A DNA stretch of 64,000 nt, taken from Streptomyces sp. 3214.6 (lineage in GTDB: Bacteria; Actinomycetota; Actinomycetes; Streptomycetales; Streptomycetaceae). Shown here piece by piece: positions 1 to 9,837 of the stretch; position 1 is the stretch's first letter; the number at the start of each line of letters is the position of its first letter. Under the pieces are notes generated by a model. It made no database searches. It worked only from the letters and a program-made list of their open reading frames with translations, and was not told the origin of the DNA. Location: positions 6,572,001 through 6,636,000 of the forward strand of contig NZ_LT670819.1 of assembly GCF_900129855.1 (NCBI RefSeq). The letters run 5' to 3'. Position numbers and translations under genes: made by a program.

Positions 1-57
1 AGTGCGGCGCGCGAGCTGTGGCGCCGGATGTGTCGTGGCAGGCCGGAGGAGGAGCTG

Positions 58-804
58 GTGGAAGCAGTGATCACAGTCGTCGCCCTGCTCTTCGTGCTCT
101 TCCTCGTGCTCGGCGCCTACGCCACGGTTAAGGTGATCGGCGCCGCCAAGCGAGGCGTCGACCGCACCATCACCCAGGCCCGCCGCACGGTCGAGGACCA
201 CACCCTGCGGGCCAAGTCCTTCGCCCAGCTCGGACCGGCCGGGGAGATCGCCCAGCTGCGGCTCAAGCTGCGCACGTCGATGCGGGCCACACAGGACGCG
301 CTGCACGCGGGCGTCGCCGAGGACGCATCCCTCAAGGAGTCCCTCGGTCTCTTCCAGAGGCTCAGCGCGCACGGGCACGAACTGGACGACGAGCTCAAGC
401 GCCTGGAGTCCGAGCCGGACCGGGCGAAGCTCACCGAGCGGCTGCCCTCACTGCGGGAGCGCACCGAGCGCATCACGTCATCGGCGGAGTCGCTGCGCTG
501 GGCGGCCCGGGACCGGGCCCGCCGCTTCGCGGACGACGACCTCGACACCCTCAGCGCCCAGATAGACGTCGAGGCCGGTGCTCTGCGGCACTGGACCACA
601 GCGGACTCCACCCAGACATCGCCGCCTTCGCCGCCGTCGTGGCCCGAGGCTCCGGCCGCCGACGGTGCGGCGGCCGGACAGACCTGGCCGGAGACACCCG
701 GCGCACGCACCCCGGAGGAGCCGGCCCGGCCCGCCATCACTCCGCCCGGACCGCGGCCCACCTACCCGTGGCAGAAGAAGCCGCGCCCCGAGAGCACCAC
801 CTGA
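58..804 (+). CDS. Membrane-anchored coiled-coil protein, unknown function
   Basis: This encodes 248 aa from a GTG start at 58, chosen because a strong GGAGGAGGAG ribosome site lies at 44-53; an upstream ATG at 28 is in frame but has no such site. One hydrophobic helix lies at about residues 4-25 (ITVVALLFVLFLVLGAY). It is followed by about 160 charged, alpha-helical residues (repeated RTVED/LRLKLR/ERTERI patterns, coiled-coil-like) and a Pro/Thr/Glu-rich tail from about residue 190. The topology suggests an N-terminal membrane anchor with a cytoplasmic helical domain. I recognise it only as a conserved type of streptomycete protein and assign no biochemical function. It is transcribed in the same direction as the degV and comEA-comEC genes that follow. 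Confidence 0.75.
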   Translation: MEAVITVVALLFVLFLVLGAYATVKVIGAAKRGVDRTITQARRTVEDHTLRAKSFAQLGPAGEIAQLRLKLRTSMRATQDALHAGVAEDASLKESLGLFQRLSAHGHELDDELKRLESEPDRAKLTERLPSLRERTERITSSAESLRWAARDRARRFADDDLDTLSAQIDVEAGALRHWTTADSTQTSPPSPPSWPEAPAADGAAAGQTWPETPGARTPEEPARPAITPPGPRPTYPWQKKPRPESTT

Positions 805-967
805 CGCGGGACAGCGTGGCCGCTGATGCCTGCGAGGTCCCGATCGCGGGTGTGATCGGGTCCCAAGTCAGGTGCTGCTCGGCGGTGGCACTTGATTCGG
901 TCAAGGGTCCAGCGGCTGCGAGGGGCCGGGCTGCCGCTCGGAGGCTACGCCAGGTAACCTCCAGGTC

Positions 968-1813
968 ATGTCCCGCCATGTCGCGATCGTCACGGATTCA
1001 ACGGCCTACCTGCCGCAACGGACGATGGAGCGTCACGGCATCACCTCGGTGCCCCTGACCGTCGTCCTCGGCGACCAGGCTCTTGAAGAGGGCAACGAGA
1101 TCTCGACCCGCTCCCTCGCCCAGGCGCTGCAGAAGCGACGCCCCGTCACCACCTCACGCCCCAGCCCTCAGCTCTTCGCCGAGACGTACCGCAGAGTCGC
1201 CGACTCCGGAGCCACCGGCATTGTCTCCCTCCACCTCTCCGCCGAATTGTCCGGCACGTACGACGCGGCGGTCCTCGCGGCGCGTGAAGCGCCGGTGCCG
1301 GTGCGGGTGGTGGACACCGGCATGGTCGCGATGGCGTTGGGTTTCTGCGCGCTCTCGGCGGCCGAGGCCGCCGGGACGGGCGGCACGGTCGACGAGGCGG
1401 TCACCGCGGCGGAGAAGCGGGCCGCCGGCACCTCCGCCTATTTCTACGTCGACACCCTTGACTACCTGCGCCGCGGCGGCCGGATCGGCGCTGCCCAGGC
1501 CCTGTTGGGCTCGGCGCTCGCGGTGAAACCGCTGCTCCAGTTGGACGGGGGGCACATCGAGCTTCTGGAGAAGGTGCGGACCGCGTCGAAGGCCATCGCC
1601 CGCCTGGAGGAGCTCGTGGCCGACCGGGCGGGCAGCGCGCCGGTCGACATCGCCGTGCACCATCTCGCTGCTCCCGACCGGGCGGGCGCCCTCGCGGACC
1701 GTCTGCGGTCACGCGTGCCCGGGCTCGCCGACCTGCACGTGAGCGAGGTCGGTGCGGTGATCGGGGCGCACACCGGGCCGGGGTTGCTGGGCGTCGTGGT
1801 CTCGCCGCGCTGA
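968..1813 (+). CDS. DegV family (fatty-acid-binding) protein
   Basis: A 281-aa protein of normal DegV length. It opens with the family signature VAIVTDSTAYLP (residues about 5-16), followed by SRPSPQLF, the SGTYDAA segment and YLRRGGRIG, all characteristic of DegV proteins. Known members bind a fatty acid between two alpha/beta domains; in Firmicutes such proteins (FakB) present fatty acids to the FakA kinase. Whether this copy has that role is not shown by the sequence, and no fakA-like gene lies in the window. The ATG at 968 follows a short AGGT-containing leader. It precedes the competence genes as in other streptomycetes. Confidence 0.9.
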   Translation: MSRHVAIVTDSTAYLPQRTMERHGITSVPLTVVLGDQALEEGNEISTRSLAQALQKRRPVTTSRPSPQLFAETYRRVADSGATGIVSLHLSAELSGTYDAAVLAAREAPVPVRVVDTGMVAMALGFCALSAAEAAGTGGTVDEAVTAAEKRAAGTSAYFYVDTLDYLRRGGRIGAAQALLGSALAVKPLLQLDGGHIELLEKVRTASKAIARLEELVADRAGSAPVDIAVHHLAAPDRAGALADRLRSRVPGLADLHVSEVGAVIGAHTGPGLLGVVVSPR

Positions 1814-2178
1814 GGCTGAGGTCGAGGGTTCCCGGCTTCCCTCACTCGTGCGGGTGGCGGAGTTATCCACAACGGGGCAGTTGTCCCCGGAAATTGAGCA
1901 AGATCATCGCGGTTCGGTGAAGTGTCCCATCCTCGTGGCATGGCACTTCGATCACGCTCACGCAGCACGAACGCGACCAGCGGTCCCGGCCGGGTCCCCG
2001 GCTCCGACGGCCGCTCCCATCGTCTCCGTTCATCCGGCGGCGGCCCTGCGGGACACCGTCATGCCTCGGCGGAGCAGAACCGCCGCCGGGCTCAGGCGCT
2101 GTTCGCCCAACGGGCCCGGGAGCAAGGGGAGTCGGGGATGGGCCGCCGGGCGCGCCGAGGACGTCCGATGCGCCCGGT

Positions 2179-3182
<1,004 letters not shown>

Positions 3183-3186
<4 letters not shown>

Positions 3187-6086
3187 GGGGAGAAGACGCT
3201 GCGCGCACCGGGCCTGGGACGGGGCACAGCGAGGACGCCGAGGTCACCGGTGCCCGAGCCGGACGTGACTCCCGCACCCGCCAAGCCGTGCACGCAGCTT
3301 CAGGAAAGCGACTGGGCGATGCCAACCCGCGTCAGGAAGGGCCGGTGGATCTACGGCTCGTGCCACCCGCGCTCGCGGCCTGGGCGACGGCGGCGCTGAC
3401 CTTGGACGCGCCACCCGCGCTGGTGGCCGGCGTCGTGACCGTCTGCCTCATGACAGCCGGCGTCCTTCTCGTCGTGGCGCGGCGGGGAGCTGGGCGCACC
3501 GAACGGTGGACCCCACGACGTGGGGCGGGTCATGGGGTGGGACGTGCTGTAGGTCAGGGCACGGGTCGTGGCGTGGGCAGTCCGCGGCCTCCGGGTGTTC
3601 GGGCCGTTGGCGGCCGGACGGCCTGGCCTTGTGTCACGGTCGCCGCGTCGCTGCTCTGCGTGGCCGCGGCTGCCGCGTCCGCCGGGCTGCACGGGGCGGA
3701 TCTGCGCCGCGGACCGGTGCCGGCGTTGGCGCGGGAGTACGCGACCGTCACCGCCGAGGTGGAGATCACCTCCGACCCACGGCTCACCCGGCCCAGAGTC
3801 AGAGGGGACCATGTGACGCCGGACTCCGTCCTGATCAACGGGGAGGTGCGCAGAGTCGAAGAGGTGCTGCCCAGTGGCGCCGGAGCGGTCCGGGCGGCGG
3901 TGGCGACGCGGGCCCCTGTGCTGGTGCTCGTGGACGTCGGATCGCGCTGGGGCACGGGCGGGCAGCCTGCGGCGCTCGGTGGGCGGGAGCCGTCCGGCGT
4001 GGGGCGGGAGCCGTCCGGCGTTGGACGTGCGGCCTCCGGCATTGGGCGTGCGGCATCCGGTGGCTCGGGGGTGCCCGACGGTGGGGGTGTGGGGGCCGGC
4101 GGCCGGGCCGTGTCCGGCGGTGTGCGGGGTTCCGGAGTGAAGCCTGGGGCGGGGTCGTGGCTTGGGCTGTTGCCGTCCGCCCGGGTGCGGGTGACCGGGC
4201 GGTTGGCGCCCGCGTTGGCCGGCGGGGACCGGATCGCGGCTGTGCTGCGGGTACGGGACCGTGCGGTGCCGTCCGTCGTGCGTGAACCGTCGGCCGTACA
4301 GCGGCTGGCGGGGCGGTTGCGGGCGGGACTGCGGGCGGCCACCGAAGGACTGCCCGAGGACGCCAGGGCGTTGCTGCCGGGGCTGGTCGTCGGGGACACC
4401 TCGCGGATCACGCCCGAACTGGACGAGGCCTTCAAGGAGACGGATCTGGCCCACACCCTGGCCGTTTCCGGGAGCAACCTCACGATCATCCTCGCCCTGC
4501 TCCTCGGCCCACCCGGGCTGGCCCAGCAGGTCGAACGTCGCGGTCTGGCGCCTCGCCTCGGCGTCCCCCTGCGAGCGACGGCACTGCTGGGCGGAGCGCT
4601 CACGCTCGGATTCGTTGTCGTGTGCCGTCCCGACCCGAGTGTGCTGCGTGCCGCGGCCTGCGGAGCGATCGTGCTGCTCGCCCTGGCGACCGGCCGCCGC
4701 AGATCCCTCATCCCGGCGCTGGCGACAGCGGTGCTGCTGCTCGTGCTGTACGACCCTTGGCTGGCCCGGAGTTACGGGTTCCTGCTGTCCGTCCTGGCCA
4801 CCGGGGCCTTGCTGACGCTGGCGCCGCGGTGGAGTGCCGCGCTGCGACGGCATCGGGTGCCCCCGCGGCTCGCGGAGGCCCTGGCGGCCGCGGGAGCCGC
4901 GCAGGCGCTGTGTGCGCCGGTGGTCGCGCTGTTGTCGGCGCGGGTGAGCCTGGTGGCGGTGCCCTGCAATCTCCTTGTGGAGTTCGCGGTCGCCCCGGCG
5001 ACGGTGCTGGGCTTCGCGGTGCTGGCGACGGCGCCCGTGGCGATGCCGGTGGCCAAGGCGCTGGCGTGGTACGCGAGTTGGCCCGCCGGGTGGATCGCGG
5101 GCGTGGCGCGGACCGGGGCGGCGCTGCCCGGCGGGGGAGTGGACTGGCCCGGGAGCTGGGGCGGTGCCCTGTTGCTCGCCCTGGTCACCGCCGGGGTCGT
5201 GCTGCTGGGGCGGCGACTGCTCGGGCACCCGTGGCTGTGCGGGGTCTGCGGGGTGCTGTTTCTGCTCGCGGTGGTCCAGCCGCCGCCGCTGACCCGGGTG
5301 TTGACGGGTTGGCCGCCGCCGGGCTGGCGGTTGGCGATGTGCGATGTCGGGCAGGGGGACGCGACTGTCCTCGCGGCGGGCGAGGGAACCGGCGTGGTGG
5401 TGGACGCCGGGCCGGATCCGACGCTGGTCGACCATTGCCTGCACACGCTCGGGATCACCCGGGTGCCGCTCGTCGTCCTCACCCACTTCCACGCCGACCA
5501 CGTGGCCGGACTACCGGGGGTGCTGCGGGGCCGGGCGGTGGGAGCGATCGAGACGACGGGGTTCGAGGAGCCCGTGGACCAGGTGGAATTCGTACGGAAG
5601 GAGGCGGAGGCGTGGGACGTTCCCGTGATGCGGGCGGTGGCCGGGGAGCGGCGGCGGCTCGGTGCTCTCGACTGGCAGGTGCTGTGGCCGCCACCGCGCC
5701 CGGCGCCGGAACCGGACGGGCCGAACGACGCGAGCGTGACACTGCTCGTGCGGTCGGCCGGGCTGCGGATGCTGCTGCTCGGTGACCTCGAACCCCCGGC
5801 CCAGCAGGCGCTGTTGCGTTCCCCGGCGGCCGCGTTGCTGCACGGAGTGGACGTGCTGAAGGTGGCCCACCACGGCTCGGCCTACCAGGACCCCGACCTC
5901 ATACGCGCGGCGTCCCCACGGCTGGCACTGATCTCGTGTGGTGCGGACAATCCGTACGGGCACCCGGCGCCCAGTACGGTCGCGGCGCTGCGCGCGGGAG
6001 GGGCGGCGGTGATGCGGACCGACCGGGACGGGGCGCTGGCGGTCGTCGCGGGCACGGGCGGGGAGGTGCGGGTGGCGCGAGACTGA
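3183..6086 (+). CDS. comEC: ComEC/Rec2 DNA-uptake channel protein
   Basis: A 967-aa polytopic membrane protein, the presumed channel carrying single-stranded DNA into the cytoplasm. Early membrane segments lie at about residues 60-160. The competence core (about 390-690) contains LAHTLAVSGSNLTI, typical of ComEC. A C-terminal metallo-beta-lactamase domain (about 715-965) has VGQGDAT and the metal motif THFHADH (His768, His770, Asp772, His773), then KVAHHGSAYQD. The extracytoplasmic region carries four 7-residue repeats (267-294) that inflate the loop. The ATG at 3183 overlaps the comEA stop, so translation is probably coupled. Streptomycetes are not generally known as naturally competent, so its role in vivo is open. 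Confidence 0.93.
3981..4064 (+). repeat. 21-bp tandem repeat (x4) inside comEC
   Basis: Four consecutive 21-bp units encode GREPSGV, GREPSGV, GRAASGI and GRAASGG (residues 267-294). The first two units differ at one base and the later two are diverged. The unit is a multiple of three, so copy number can change without breaking the frame. Confidence 0.85.
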
Positions 6087-6164
6087 GGGCATGAATCCCG
6101 CCCAGACCGAGGACGGCGTTTGGACGGGTGGATTCCGGTCATGCGGGGCTACTTGTGCGTAGTA

Positions 6165-6180
6165 CCAGCACATCTGCTGG
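6165..6180 (+). terminator. Small hairpin downstream of comEC
   Basis: CCAGCA-CATC-TGCTGG is a perfect 6-bp stem with a 4-nt loop followed by TTT, 79 bp after the comEC stop. It is a weak candidate terminator; the stem is short for a high-GC genome. Confidence 0.3.
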
Positions 6181-6278
6181 TTTCCCGTGATGTGGGCGTG
6201 TCTTGCCTCGAAAGCCGCATCAGTGATCGAATACCTCTTCGACAACAAGTGGTGTCAAGTCGCGCAGAGGTGTCGTGG

Positions 6279-7160
6279 ATGTTGGGCCGTTGGCTGGGAA
6301 ACCGTACGAACCGGGTGCAGCGGACGAGTCCTCTCGCTGCGGTCCACACCCCGGCGAACGCCGGAGTGCTGAGTTGCCGGGTGCTCGACCCGGTCAACGA
6401 GCCGGTGCCACACGCGGAGTTCGCGGTGAGCGATGCGATGGGACGCAAGGTCGTCAGCGGCGGCATGGACCCCTTCGGGGCGTTCATGACGACGGTCCCG
6501 GCGGGGGAGTACCGGCTCGCGGTGTCCGCCGAGGGATACACGCCCTATCGGGCGACCGCGACGGTCGGGGAGAATGCGCTGGCCCAGCTCGGTGATGTGA
6601 CGCTGCAGGTCGCGCGGCCGCCGGAGTTGCCGGCGCCGGGGGACTGGGAGATCGAGGCGACGCATTCCTCGATCGGGTTCACGGCGCGGCACATCGGGCT
6701 CGCCCGGATCCACGGGCGGTTCAACGCGTTCGCGGGGGCGGTGCGGATCGCCGAGCAGGTGGAGCAGTCGGCGATGCACGTGGTGATCGACGCGGCGTCC
6801 ATCGACACGAACGTCAGGATGCGGGACGACCATCTGCGGTCGGCGGACTTTCTGGACGTCGAGCGGTTTCCGACGCTCGAGTTCTACAGCGAGCGGTTCG
6901 TGCACAAGGGCGGCAGCCGGTGGGCCGTCACCGGGGCGCTGTCGCTGCACGGGGTGACGCGGACGGTCACGCTGGACGCGGAGTACCTCGGGCTCGGCAA
7001 CGGCATGGGCGGCGAGGTGCGGGCGGCCTGCCGGGCGCGGACCGAGCTGCACCGGGACGACTTCACCGTCAGTTGGCAGTCGATGCTGGCGCGGGGCATC
7101 GCGGTGGTCGGACCGAGCATTCGCATCGAACTGGACGTGCAGATCGTCCAGAAGGCCTGA
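6279..7160 (+). CDS. YceI family protein with N-terminal carboxypeptidase-regulatory-like domain
   Basis: A 293-aa protein from ATG 6279, chosen because AGAGG lies 8 nt upstream; the frame stays open further upstream without better signals. Residues about 28-105 form a carboxypeptidase-regulatory/Cna-B-like beta sandwich (GVLSCRVLDPVNEPVPHAEF ... VPAGEYRLAVSAEGY). Residues about 125-293 are a YceI lipocalin-like barrel (WEIEATHSSIGFTARH, DDHLRSADFLDVERFP, LTLHGVTR-like segment). YceI proteins bind isoprenoid or other lipids. No signal peptide is visible, so it is probably cytoplasmic, unlike the periplasmic E. coli YceI. It stands alone, followed by a tandem-repeat region. Confidence 0.88.
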   Translation: MLGRWLGNRTNRVQRTSPLAAVHTPANAGVLSCRVLDPVNEPVPHAEFAVSDAMGRKVVSGGMDPFGAFMTTVPAGEYRLAVSAEGYTPYRATATVGENALAQLGDVTLQVARPPELPAPGDWEIEATHSSIGFTARHIGLARIHGRFNAFAGAVRIAEQVEQSAMHVVIDAASIDTNVRMRDDHLRSADFLDVERFPTLEFYSERFVHKGGSRWAVTGALSLHGVTRTVTLDAEYLGLGNGMGGEVRAACRARTELHRDDFTVSWQSMLARGIAVVGPSIRIELDVQIVQKA

Positions 7161-7195
7161 CCCACAGCCGGCAGCCCGCACACCCACAGCCCGCG

Positions 7196-7285
7196 GCCTG
7201 CGTACCCGCGGCCTGCGTACCCGCGGCCTGCGTACCCGCGGCCTGCGTACCCGCGGCCTGCGTACCCGCGGCCTGCGTACCCGCA
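7196..7285. repeat. 15-bp tandem repeat, six copies, intergenic
   Basis: Six head-to-tail copies of GCCTGCGTACCCGCG begin at 7196, 7211, 7226, 7241, 7256 and 7271; the sixth ends in CA instead of CG. The block is bracketed by related longer copies of CAGCCGGCAGCCCGCA at about 7166 and 7284. It lies between the YceI gene and the next small gene; the interval 7161-7426 holds no supported gene. The identical units suggest recent expansion by slippage. Confidence 0.95.
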
Positions 7286-7426
7286 GCCGGCAGCCCGCAC
7301 GCCCGCAGCCCGCATGCTCGCCGACCCGCTCCTGTCCCCTGCCCGCCTACGCGGGCCGCCGTTCCCCCTCCCCCCTGACTGCCGACCCGGCCGTCAGCGC
7401 CTGCGCGTGTGCCGGAAAATGGGTGG

Positions 7427-7672
7427 GTGAGTGATGTGAGACATGTGTTGGTGCTGCCCGATCGTGATGCCGCGCAGGAGGCGGCTCAGGAGCTGGCCGA
7501 GCGGTTCGGGGTGCGCGAGGAGCCGCAGATCGTCCGGGACGCCCTGGCGGGGGAGGACGACGCGGAGGACGCGCAGTGGCTGGTCGTGCTGCGGGACGAG
7601 GACGGCCGGCTCGACGCGGAGGAGCTGGACGCGTTCGCGGGCGAGTGGGAGGGCTGGCGCGAGGAGCCGTAG
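7427..7672 (+). CDS. Small acidic protein, unknown function
   Basis: An 81-aa protein from GTG 7427 (VSDVRHVLVLPDRDAAQ); a GTG at 7409 is also in frame. It is strongly acidic, with runs such as GEDDAEDAQW and DEDGRLDAEELDAF. The predicted fold is alpha/beta with LVLPDRDAAQEAAQELAERFG reading like a ferredoxin-like or ACT-like beta-alpha unit, but no family is recognised. It has strong streptomycete codon bias and lies directly upstream of holA. No clear ribosome site distinguishes the two starts. Confidence 0.7.
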   Translation: MSDVRHVLVLPDRDAAQEAAQELAERFGVREEPQIVRDALAGEDDAEDAQWLVVLRDEDGRLDAEELDAFAGEWEGWREEP

Positions 7673-7723
7673 GGGAGACGCTCGCGGGCCGCGTTGTCAG
7701 TGGCCCGTGCCATGCTTGTCGCA

Positions 7724-8710
7724 ATGGCCAGGAAGACTGCGAATGACGACCCTCTCGCCTCGGTGACGCTCGCCGTGGGCCAGGAGGACCTCCTGCTCGA
7801 CCGTGCCGTGCAGGAGGTGGTGGCCGCCGCCCGGGCCGCCGACGCCGACACGGACGTACGTGACCTGACCTCGGACCAGCTGCAACCCGGCACCCTCGCC
7901 GAGCTGACCAGCCCGTCGCTCTTCGCGGAGCGCAAGGTCGTGGTCGTACGCAACGCGCAGGACCTGTCCGCCGACACGGTCAAGGACGTCAAGGCGTACC
8001 TCGGAGCGCCCGCCGAGGAGATCACGCTGGTGCTGCTGCACGCCGGCGGGGTCAAGGGCAAGGGGCTGCTGGACGCCGCGCGCAAGGCGGGGGCGCGCGA
8101 GGTGGCCTGCCCGAAGATGACCAAGCCGGCGGACCGGCTGGCCTTCGTCAGACAGGAGTTCCGGGCGACCGGGAGGTCGGCCACGCCCGAGGCCTGCCAG
8201 GCGCTCGTCGACGCCATCGGCAGCGATCTGCGGGAGCTGGCCTCGGCGGTCTCCCAGCTGGTCGCCGATGTCGAGGGGACCATCGACGAGGCGATCGTCG
8301 GGCGGTACTACACCGGACGGGCCGAGGCATCGAGTTTCACCGTCGCCGACCGGGCGGTGGAGGGACGTGCGGCGGAGGCGCTGGAGGCGCTGCGCTGGTC
8401 GCTGGCCACCGGCGTCGCGCCCGTGTTGATCACCAGTGCGCTCGCCCAGGGCGTGCGGGCGATCGGGAAGCTGTCGTCCGCGCGCGGCGGCCGGCCGGCC
8501 GACCTCGCGCGGGAGCTGGGCATGCCGCCGTGGAAGATCGACCGGGTGCGGCAGCAGATGCGGGGGTGGACGCCGGACGGGGTGTCCGTCGCGCTGCGGG
8601 CGGTGGCCGAGGCGGACGCGGGAGTGAAGGGCGGGGGCGATGATCCCGAGTACGCCCTGGAGAAGGCCGTCGTGGCGATCGCGCGCGCGGCCCGCTCCGC
8701 AGGACGGTAG
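7724..8710 (+). CDS. holA: DNA polymerase III subunit delta
   Basis: A 328-aa protein of the usual length for the clamp-loader delta subunit, which opens the beta sliding clamp during replication. The ATG at 7724 (MARKTANDDPLA) fits the conserved actinobacterial start better than the in-frame GTG at 7694. Recognisable parts are the N-terminal P-loop-like fold without a functional Walker A (VTLAVGQEDLLLDRAV), the FAERKVVVVRNAQDL segment, and the C-terminal collar domain with PPWKIDRVRQQMRGW. It is a single-copy housekeeping gene within the conserved order before rpsT-lepA. Confidence 0.93.
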   Translation: MARKTANDDPLASVTLAVGQEDLLLDRAVQEVVAAARAADADTDVRDLTSDQLQPGTLAELTSPSLFAERKVVVVRNAQDLSADTVKDVKAYLGAPAEEITLVLLHAGGVKGKGLLDAARKAGAREVACPKMTKPADRLAFVRQEFRATGRSATPEACQALVDAIGSDLRELASAVSQLVADVEGTIDEAIVGRYYTGRAEASSFTVADRAVEGRAAEALEALRWSLATGVAPVLITSALAQGVRAIGKLSSARGGRPADLARELGMPPWKIDRVRQQMRGWTPDGVSVALRAVAEADAGVKGGGDDPEYALEKAVVAIARAARSAGR

Positions 8711-8777
8711 ACACCGCGGGGAGGAGAATCGTGCGCATCGGCCGTCTGTCGCCGAACACGGAAAGGTGGCGATCACC

Positions 8778-9176
8778 GTGGCTGAACACCCGCACGCCAA
8801 GCTCGTTCGCGAGGGCTACGAGGCCTTCCAGCGGGGAGACATGGACACGCTGCGCGGGCTGATGACCGGAGACTGTACGCACCACGTACCCGGCTCGCAC
8901 CCGCTCTCGGGGGACTACAAGGGGATCGACTCGGTCCTCAACGACTACTACGGCCGACTGTCCTCCGAGACGGGTGGCTCGTTCCGGGTCGAGCTGCTCA
9001 ACCTGTTCGTCGACGGCCGTGGGCACGTCATGTCCATGCACCGCTTCACCGCGGATCGGGGCTCCAAGCACATAGAGGAGAACGGCGGCATCGTCTTCCG
9101 GATCGTCGGGGACAAGATCAGCGACCTCGACGAGTGCCTGGAGGACATGGACAGGGCCAACGACTTCTGGTCGTGA
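8778..9176 (+). CDS. NTF2-like/SnoaL-like domain protein
   Basis: A 132-aa protein from GTG 8778, preferred because AAAGGTGG at 8762-8769 is well spaced; GTG 8766 lies inside that site. One alpha+beta cone domain of the NTF2/SnoaL type covers the whole length: the helix KLVREGYEAFQRGDMDTLRGL is followed by strands containing VPGSHPLSGDYKG and FVDGRGHVMSMHRF, then EENGGIVFRIVGDKI. Such proteins include isomerases, hydrolases and non-catalytic binding proteins, so no reaction can be named. A good terminator follows directly. Confidence 0.82.
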   Translation: MAEHPHAKLVREGYEAFQRGDMDTLRGLMTGDCTHHVPGSHPLSGDYKGIDSVLNDYYGRLSSETGGSFRVELLNLFVDGRGHVMSMHRFTADRGSKHIEENGGIVFRIVGDKISDLDECLEDMDRANDFWS

Positions 9177-9184
9177 CCGGCATG

Positions 9185-9239
9185 CCGAAGGCCCCGGTCG
9201 GCTCCACCCTGGGGAAGGGCGAGGGACCGGGGCCTTCGG
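9185..9239. terminator. Strong hairpin terminator after the NTF2-like gene
   Basis: A perfect 15-bp inverted repeat (CCGAAGGCCCCGGTC at 9185-9199, its complement at 9225-9239) encloses a 25-nt loop 8 bp past the stop. It may act on both strands, also ending rpsT transcription arriving from the right. Confidence 0.75.
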
Positions 9240-9374
9240 GTCACGCTGATCAAGCTGGTGAGCCCGTACCCGCGTGGCGAACGCAGGCCGCGTACAGGCT
9301 CGGGGGTGCCGGACGGGAGCGGATGAGAGAGGGCCCGCTCTGGGTCCTTCCGGCGATCAGATCAGATAAGGGGT

Positions 9375-9641
9375 TCAGCCCTTGAGGGTCTCGACCTTGG
9401 AAGCAAGCGCCGACTTCTTGTTGGCGGCCTGGTTCTTGTGGATGACGCCCTTCGAGACGGCCTTGTCGAGCTGACGCGCGGCAGCGCGCTGGTACTCGGT
9501 GGCCTTCTCGACGTCACCCGCGGCAGCAGCCTCACGGGCCTTGCGGATCGCGGTCTTCAGGGAGGACTTGACGGCCTTGTTGCGCAGCCGAGCCTTCTCG
9601 TTGGTCTTGATCCGCTTGATCTGGGACTTGATGTTCGCCAC
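9375..9641 (-). CDS. rpsT: 30S ribosomal protein S20
   Basis: An 88-aa basic protein with the S20 signature NIKSQIKRIKTNEKARLRNK at the N-terminus and KGVIHKNQAANKKSALASK near the C-terminus. It binds 16S rRNA in the small subunit. The start is GTG at 9641 (VANIKSQ), preceded on the minus strand by AGAAGAGG; the longer upstream frame is not conserved S20 sequence. It is divergent from lepA, with 196 bp between the starts, as in other streptomycetes. Confidence 0.97.
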   Translation of the reverse strand: MANIKSQIKRIKTNEKARLRNKAVKSSLKTAIRKAREAAAAGDVEKATEYQRAAARQLDKAVSKGVIHKNQAANKKSALASKVETLKG

Positions 9642-9837
9642 GAAGTAAGCCTCTTCTATTTCAGGTTTCCGATGTGCCCCGCGCTGAGAGGGCATGAGAC
9701 ACAGCTGCCCAGACTACCAGCGGCCCCGTGAGTGGCCCAAACCGGTCCCCGGTCGCCGCCCGTGGGACCATGGAGCCTACGTATCGATCCGACCCGAGCC
9801 GCTGACCCTGCGGATATCTCAAGAATCAGGACCCTGC

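Noticed and set aside
3351..5501. 716-codon minus-strand frame opposite comEC
   Set aside because: Low-complexity Arg/Pro/His-rich translation typical of a GC-driven shadow frame.
7196..7285. CRISPR array
   Set aside because: The units are 15 bp and contiguous with no spacers, so it is a tandem repeat.
6884..7315. Minus-strand ORF with (GYAGR)n repeats
   Set aside because: The repeats are a translation of the 15-bp minisatellite and the rest is antisense to the YceI gene.
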